From Cloacimonetes bacterium UBA5210 (GTDB lineage: Bacteria > Cloacimonadota > Cloacimonadia > Cloacimonadales > Cloacimonadaceae): a stretch of 10,244 nt of DNA. This document shows, piece after piece, positions 6,308-10,244 of this stretch. The stretch spans positions 1 through 10,244 of the forward strand of contig DHVK01000040.1 in the NCBI GenBank assembly GCA_002412625.1, written 5' to 3'. Position 1 is the stretch's first letter, and each line of letters begins with the position of its first letter. The translations under genes were made by a program, and so were the position numbers. The notes beneath the pieces were generated by a model. It was given only the letters and a program-made list of their open reading frames with translations. It searched no databases and was not told the DNA's origin.

Positions 6308-7458
6308 AGAAGATCGCGCTGCTTGGCGCTACCGGCTCCATCGGCACATCTTTCTTCAAAGTGCTTTCCGAACAGTCCTCTCGGCTCAGCGTGACTCTGG
6401 CCGCGGCGCATAGTAACTATCAGAAGCTCTGCCCCCTCGCCCTGAAATTCCGCATCCCCAAAGTGGTCTTTACCGGCGTGCACGACCCCGCTCTGCAAGC
6501 ATTAATCCGCAGTCTATACACCACGCTGCAGATCTATTTCGGTGCTCCGGAGCTGCTCCTCCTTCTGGCAGAAGAGGATTACGACATCGGGTTGAACGCC
6601 ATTGGCGGTTCTGCCGGAATCGAGGCCACTTTCGCCATCCTGAAACGGGGCAAAGACCTCGCTTTGGCAAACAAGGAATCCCTGGTGATGGGCGGGCATC
6701 TGGTCAAGAAGATCAAAGCTGATGCCCTTATCCTGCCGGTGGACAGCGAGCATTCCGCCATCTTTCAGGCTCTGGGCAAGCACCCTCTGCGTGAGGTGCA
6801 AAAGCTGATTATCACCGCCTCCGGTGGAGCCTTCCGCACTTTACCCTTAAACGATTTTGCCAAGATCACCCCGCAGATGGCGCTGAAACATCCCAATTGG
6901 GATATGGGCGCCAAGGTCACTCTGGACAGCGCTACGATGTTCAACAAAGCCCTGGAGGTGATGGAAGCGCATTGGCTGTTCGACATGCCCTATGCCGGGA
7001 TCGAGGCCATCATCCACCCCCAATCCATCATCCACTCGCTGGTGCAATATACCGACGGCTCGCTGTTGGCGCAAATGAGTGCTCCGGATATGTGTCTGCC
7101 GATCCTCTATGCCCTCAGCTATCCGCAGCGCTGGGCATCCGGCATCGTGCAGACCGACCTCTTGAGTAAGCCGGAGCTCAGTTTTGAAGCCATCTGCCCC
7201 CTGCGCTATCCGCTGTATTACCTGGGACTGGAAGTGGCCAAAGCGGGCGGCATCCTGCCCACCGTGATGAACGCCGCCGTGGAAGCCGCAATGCAGCTCT
7301 TCCTGGATGAAGAGATCGGCTTCACACAGATCCACCCCTTGGTGGAACAGACCGTCTCTGCGGCTACGCAGATCCCGGATCCGGAATTGGACGCCATCAT
7401 CAGCGCGAATACCGAATACTTTCACAAATGCTTGGAATCAGGCTCTCAATACAAATAA
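6301..7458 (+). CDS. dxr: 1-deoxy-D-xylulose 5-phosphate reductoisomerase
   Basis: The 385-residue protein is of usual length for DXR. It converts 1-deoxy-D-xylulose 5-phosphate to 2-C-methyl-D-erythritol 4-phosphate with NADPH and a divalent metal, the second step of the MEP isoprenoid pathway. Seen: dinucleotide loop GATGSIG (9-15); ANKES (123-127); metal ligands D148 and E150 in PVDSEH, plus E219 in NKALE; substrate-binding SGG (174-176); HPNW (197-200), whose H and W match the flexible active-site loop; and IHPQSIIHSLVQ (238-249). All key residues are present. ATG 6301 overlaps the upstream stop by 7 bases, and no Shine-Dalgarno-like sequence is visible just before it (TTTAACATATTC). Translation therefore probably depends on ribosomes finishing the PorV-like gene. 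The M42 gene follows 17 bases downstream. Confidence 0.97.
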   Translation: MVKKIALLGATGSIGTSFFKVLSEQSSRLSVTLAAAHSNYQKLCPLALKFRIPKVVFTGVHDPALQALIRSLYTTLQIYFGAPELLLLLAEEDYDIGLNAIGGSAGIEATFAILKRGKDLALANKESLVMGGHLVKKIKADALILPVDSEHSAIFQALGKHPLREVQKLIITASGGAFRTLPLNDFAKITPQMALKHPNWDMGAKVTLDSATMFNKALEVMEAHWLFDMPYAGIEAIIHPQSIIHSLVQYTDGSLLAQMSAPDMCLPILYALSYPQRWASGIVQTDLLSKPELSFEAICPLRYPLYYLGLEVAKAGGILPTVMNAAVEAAMQLFLDEEIGFTQIHPLVEQTVSAATQIPDPELDAIISANTEYFHKCLESGSQYK

Positions 7459-7475
7459 ACAAACCTGGAGAATAG

Positions 7476-8507
7476 ATGACTTATAGCGATTACGCGATTC
7501 AGCAAATCCTCGCCCTCTGCAAGACCCCCAGCCCCAGCGGCTTCACGAAGCTTGCCACCAAGTATCTGGTGGACGAGCTCATCAGCATGGGCTTCGAGCC
7601 CACAATGTCCCGCAAGGGCTCGGTGCTCTGTACCCTGGGCGGAGAAGGCCGGCCTTTGGTGCTCGCCGCGCACGTGGATACCCTCGGGGCGATGGTTCGT
7701 GCCATCAAAGGCAACGGCAGATTGCGCTTCACCAAGATCGGCGGCTATCCGGAAAACAACATCGAAAACGAGAATGTTGTCATCCACACCCGCGACGGCA
7801 AAACCTACACCGGCACAGTATATATCAACGGCCCCGCCGCTCATGTGTACAGCGATTCCGGCTCTGCTAAACGGGATGACAGCAGCGTGGAAATCGTGCT
7901 GGATGAAATCGTGAAATGCAAGGCAGATACCGAGAAACTGGGTGTGTCCCCGGGAGATTTCATCTCTCTGGATCCCCGCACCATCCTCACGGATTCAGGC
8001 TTCATCAAAAGCCGCCATCTGGACGATAAAGCCAGTGCCGGAGTGCTGCTGGCGCTTGCCAAAGAAGTGAAGGAAGGCAGCCTGACCCTCGCCCGCAAGA
8101 CCAGCATCCTCTTCACGACCTACGAAGAAGTGGGGCACGGCGCAGCCTCTGGCTTCCCGGAAGATACCGAGGAGATGATCTCGGTGGATATGGGCGCTGT
8201 GGGTGATGACCTGGGTACCGATGAGTACAAGGTCTCCATCTGCGCCAAAGATTCCGGCGGACCCTATGATTATGATGTTACCGACAGCCTGGTCAAGCTC
8301 GCCAAGAAGCTGGAACTGCAATACGCGGTGGATATTTATCCCTTCTATGGCTCCGATGTGGAAGGCGCTCTACGTGCCGGGCATGATATCCGCCATGGCC
8401 TGATCGGACCCGGCGTCTTTGCCTCGCACGGCTATGAGCGCACCCACTCTCAGGCGATAGAGAACACGCTGAAACTGCTGGAAGCCTATCTGCAAGAGGG
8501 AAATTAG
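7476..8507 (+). CDS. M42 family metallo-aminopeptidase (YsdC/FrvX-like)
   Basis: The 343-residue protein has the M42 layout of a catalytic domain split by a PDZ-like dimerisation insert. Family knowledge: these cytoplasmic enzymes use two metal ions to trim amino acids from peptides and form large tetrahedral assemblies; some members were annotated as cellulases without proof. Seen: metal ligand H66 and nearby D68 in AAHVDTLG; D183 in SRHLDDKAS, the bridging ligand; catalytic base and ligand E217-E218 in YEEVGHG; D238 in SVDMG; H324 in ERTHSQ. The insert carries ENVVIHTRDGKTYTG (99-113) and VYSDSGSAKRDD (124-135), as in the branch with a SRxLDDK motif. GGAG at 7467-7470 sits five bases before ATG. 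The gene lies 17 bases after dxr, in the same presumed transcript. The substrate range cannot be deduced. The stop codon is embedded in a 16-bp tandem repeat. Confidence 0.93.
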   Translation: MTYSDYAIQQILALCKTPSPSGFTKLATKYLVDELISMGFEPTMSRKGSVLCTLGGEGRPLVLAAHVDTLGAMVRAIKGNGRLRFTKIGGYPENNIENENVVIHTRDGKTYTGTVYINGPAAHVYSDSGSAKRDDSSVEIVLDEIVKCKADTEKLGVSPGDFISLDPRTILTDSGFIKSRHLDDKASAGVLLALAKEVKEGSLTLARKTSILFTTYEEVGHGAASGFPEDTEEMISVDMGAVGDDLGTDEYKVSICAKDSGGPYDYDVTDSLVKLAKKLELQYAVDIYPFYGSDVEGALRAGHDIRHGLIGPGVFASHGYERTHSQAIENTLKLLEAYLQEGN

Positions 8508-8567
8508 TGCTGCAGTTGATTAGTGCTGTGGTTGCTTGGTTCTGCGGTTGCTTGGTTCTGCGGTGGA
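8504..8567. repeat. Four tandem 16-bp repeats starting at the M42 stop codon
   Basis: Four contiguous units start at 8504, 8520, 8536 and 8552. Consensus is TTRGTKCTGYRGTTGM. Units 1 and 2 begin TTAGTGCTG; units 3 and 4 begin TTGGTTCTG and share 13 leading bases. The first unit contains the M42 stop (TAG 8505-8507). The period is not a multiple of three and there is no strong dyad, so this is neither coding nor a simple terminator. Confidence 0.8.
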
Positions 8568-8596
8568 GCCATATCCTTCATCTTTTGGATCAGGAA

Positions 8597-8629
8597 TTGC
8601 ATATCAATACACTATAAGTACTATTTTTA
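8597..8629 (+). promoter_or_regulatory. Weak promoter candidate for the M14 peptidase gene
   Basis: TTG (8597-8599) is followed after 22 bases by TATTTTTA (8622-8629), close to TAnnTTTG. It lies 12 bases before the ATG, so any transcript from it would have a very short leader. TATAAG at 8613-8618 has no -35 partner at sigma70 spacing. Confidence 0.25.
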
Positions 8630-8641
8630 CGGAGAATATTA

Positions 8642-10244
8642 ATGCGCATATCCTTGCTTTGCTTGCTGATAACTATCTTGCCGCTGTTCGCTTTTGCGAC
8701 CTTGCCGGAATGTTATCATACTTATGACGAGATCACATCGATGCTCTTCCAGATGGAAGCCGCCAATCCCGACATCGCCAAAGTGCACCTAATCGGCTAC
8801 TCTCAGGAAGAATCCCTACCTATCTATGCACTGCAGATCTCGGACGAGGTGGAAGGAACCTGGGAACGCCCCGCCATGCTCTTTGTGGGGCAGGTACATG
8901 CCGAAGAAGTCCTGGGCGTGGAGATCACCCTCAGCAACATCCAGAACATCCTGGAGAACCGCGATATGTCGCCTTATGCGCAGTGGATTTATCAGCTTGA
9001 CAGCTGGTGGATTCCCACCCTTAACCCCGAAGGGCACAACGTGGTGACCTCAAACATGGATACTTCTTACCGCAAAAACAAGCGGGACAACAACGGCAAC
9101 GGGATCTTCGATTTCTCCCCCTTGGTGGGCTACGATATCGACGGCGTGGACATCAACCGTAATTTCGATTTCAACTGGGTGCATGGCGATACCCTGATGC
9201 AGCCCGGTGGCACCGAAGTGTATGACTACTATCGCGGTCCCTACCCCATGAGTGAGAGCGAAATCACTGCCATCAAACAACTTTCGGACGAGAAGAAGTT
9301 TGTCTTCAGTATTTGTTGGCACTCCTCCCGCTCCGGCAACTTCTCCGAAAAAGTCTATTATTCCTTCAACTGGAAAGATGTGCGCCCCTCACCGGATCTT
9401 GCCTTCGCTCAGAGCATCGCTCAAGGCGTGGCGAATCAGATCCAAAAGGAATCCGGCGGCTACTATGAGTATTACCCCAATGCCAGCCGGCGCGGCGCGT
9501 TCCACGACTGGATGTACAAAGAATACGGCACCATCCAGCTGCTCATTGAAGTGGGTACTCGCAACCTGCAACCGGAAGAGCCTTTGATGCTGAACACTAT
9601 CCAGCGCGCCTCCAACGGCGTGTGGTGGCTGATGAACCGGGCATTGATGTTTTCCACAGCCGTGCCTTCCAGTTCAATGCTAACCGGGCATATCACCGAC
9701 AGCGTGACAGGATCCCCCCTCGATGCCGAAATCATTATTCCCCAACGCCATGCGCCGTGGTTTACGCCCCGCACCAGTTTCGCTGAAACCGGCAGATTTT
9801 TCAAGCCCCTGCCCCAGGGCAGCGTCAGTCTTCACGCCCGCAAAAAGGGCTATTGGGACCGCATCCTGGACAACGTGACCATAAACAACAGCAGCTGGAC
9901 CACCCGCAACATCGCGCTGGATCCCAAATCCCCCGCCATCATGCACGGCTATGTGACCGCCGGCGGCACCGGCATCCCTGCTCAGATCATTATCAAAGAC
10001 TTTGTGCCGGATACTCTTGCCATCGATGGCCACTATGTGTATCACGGTTTTGAGGGCGAATACCCCGTCGAGATCTATTCTGAAGGCTATTACCCCTATC
10101 TGGGCGAGGTCAGCCTCCCCGCCGGAAACACGCAGCATAGCTTCAACCTGAGCCCTGCCACCACGCTCTTCAGTGAAAACTGGGAAGCCGGAACTTCTGC
10201 CTGGGAACTGCAAGGTCCGTGGGTGCTGCAGGACGAACTTTCCG
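8642..10244 (+). CDS. Secreted M14 zinc carboxypeptidase, multidomain (3' end outside window)
   Basis: The frame runs open from ATG 8642 to the window edge: 534 residues, no stop. GGAG at 8631-8634 supports the start. Seen: signal peptide (1 to about 19, ending AFA). The M14 catalytic domain (about 25-335) has zinc ligands H86 and E89 in GQVHAEEVLG and H227 in ICWHSSR, substrate-binding N172-R173 in VDINRNF, and catalytic E303 in LLIEVGTRN. An acidic DNNGNGIFD stretch (149-157) inside the domain may bind calcium. Next come two segments like carboxypeptidase regulatory domains (about 345-428 and 432-504), beginning LTGHITDSVTGSPLDA and MHGYVTAGGTGIPAQ. A further domain then opens with SENWEAGTSAWELQGPW. 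Family knowledge: M14 enzymes remove C-terminal amino acids or cleave cell-wall peptides. In FCB bacteria such long exported forms often end in a sorting tail, which cannot be checked here. It is probably a separate unit from the M42 gene, 134 bases upstream. Confidence 0.93.
   Translation, partial: MRISLLCLLITILPLFAFATLPECYHTYDEITSMLFQMEAANPDIAKVHLIGYSQEESLPIYALQISDEVEGTWERPAMLFVGQVHAEEVLGVEITLSNIQNILENRDMSPYAQWIYQLDSWWIPTLNPEGHNVVTSNMDTSYRKNKRDNNGNGIFDFSPLVGYDIDGVDINRNFDFNWVHGDTLMQPGGTEVYDYYRGPYPMSESEITAIKQLSDEKKFVFSICWHSSRSGNFSEKVYYSFNWKDVRPSPDLAFAQSIAQGVANQIQKESGGYYEYYPNASRRGAFHDWMYKEYGTIQLLIEVGTRNLQPEEPLMLNTIQRASNGVWWLMNRALMFSTAVPSSSMLTGHITDSVTGSPLDAEIIIPQRHAPWFTPRTSFAETGRFFKPLPQGSVSLHARKKGYWDRILDNVTINNSSWTTRNIALDPKSPAIMHGYVTAGGTGIPAQIIIKDFVPDTLAIDGHYVYHGFEGEYPVEIYSEGYYPYLGEVSLPAGNTQHSFNLSPATTLFSENWEAGTSAWELQGPWVLQDELS

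Overview
The window reads as an ordinary chromosomal segment of a Gram-negative, strictly anaerobic bacterium of the FCB group, most plausibly Candidatus Cloacimonadota (WWE1). This is inferred from the gene content (single-chain pyruvate:ferredoxin oxidoreductase, PorV/PorQ-type outer-membrane protein, secreted multidomain M14 peptidase, MEP pathway) and from promoter-like sequences that resemble the Bacteroidetes TTG...TAnnTTTG type more than sigma70. I cannot fix the genus. All genes lie on the + strand. The coding sequence looks clearly more GC-rich than the large intergenic gap.

Layout: (1) 1-970, 3' quarter of a pyruvate:ferredoxin oxidoreductase gene, closed by a terminator at 997-1033. 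(2) 1085-1597, a Blc-type bacterial lipocalin with a signal peptide but no lipobox. (3) 1689-4178, leucyl-tRNA synthetase with its own promoter candidate, closed by a textbook terminator at 4245-4270. (4) 4271-5223, about 950 bases with no convincing gene but several repeats: a pair of inverted hairpins resembling a BIME, a 14-bp palindrome, a motif present as one hairpin copy plus two tandem 54-bp copies, a 43-bp direct repeat, and AGC triplets spaced about 11 bp apart. (5) 5224-5299, a CAU-anticodon tRNA. (6) 5360-8507, three tightly packed genes: a PorV/PorQ-like beta-barrel protein, dxr (overlapping it by 7 bases) and an M42 aminopeptidase. (7) 8504-8567, four copies of a 16-bp tandem repeat that begins on the M42 stop codon. 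(8) 8642 to the right edge, a secreted M14 zinc carboxypeptidase cut by the window end.

Functionally the segment is mostly housekeeping: pyruvate oxidation, leucine tRNA charging, a tRNA, and isoprenoid precursor synthesis. An envelope and peptide-degradation theme also runs through it: outer-membrane protein, cytosolic M42 peptidase, exported M14 peptidase. That theme suits a peptide- or amino-acid-fermenting anaerobe, but this is inference. I see no defence system, prophage, transposase or CRISPR array. The least ordinary material is the repeat-rich gap at 4300-4960 and the repeat at the M42 stop codon.
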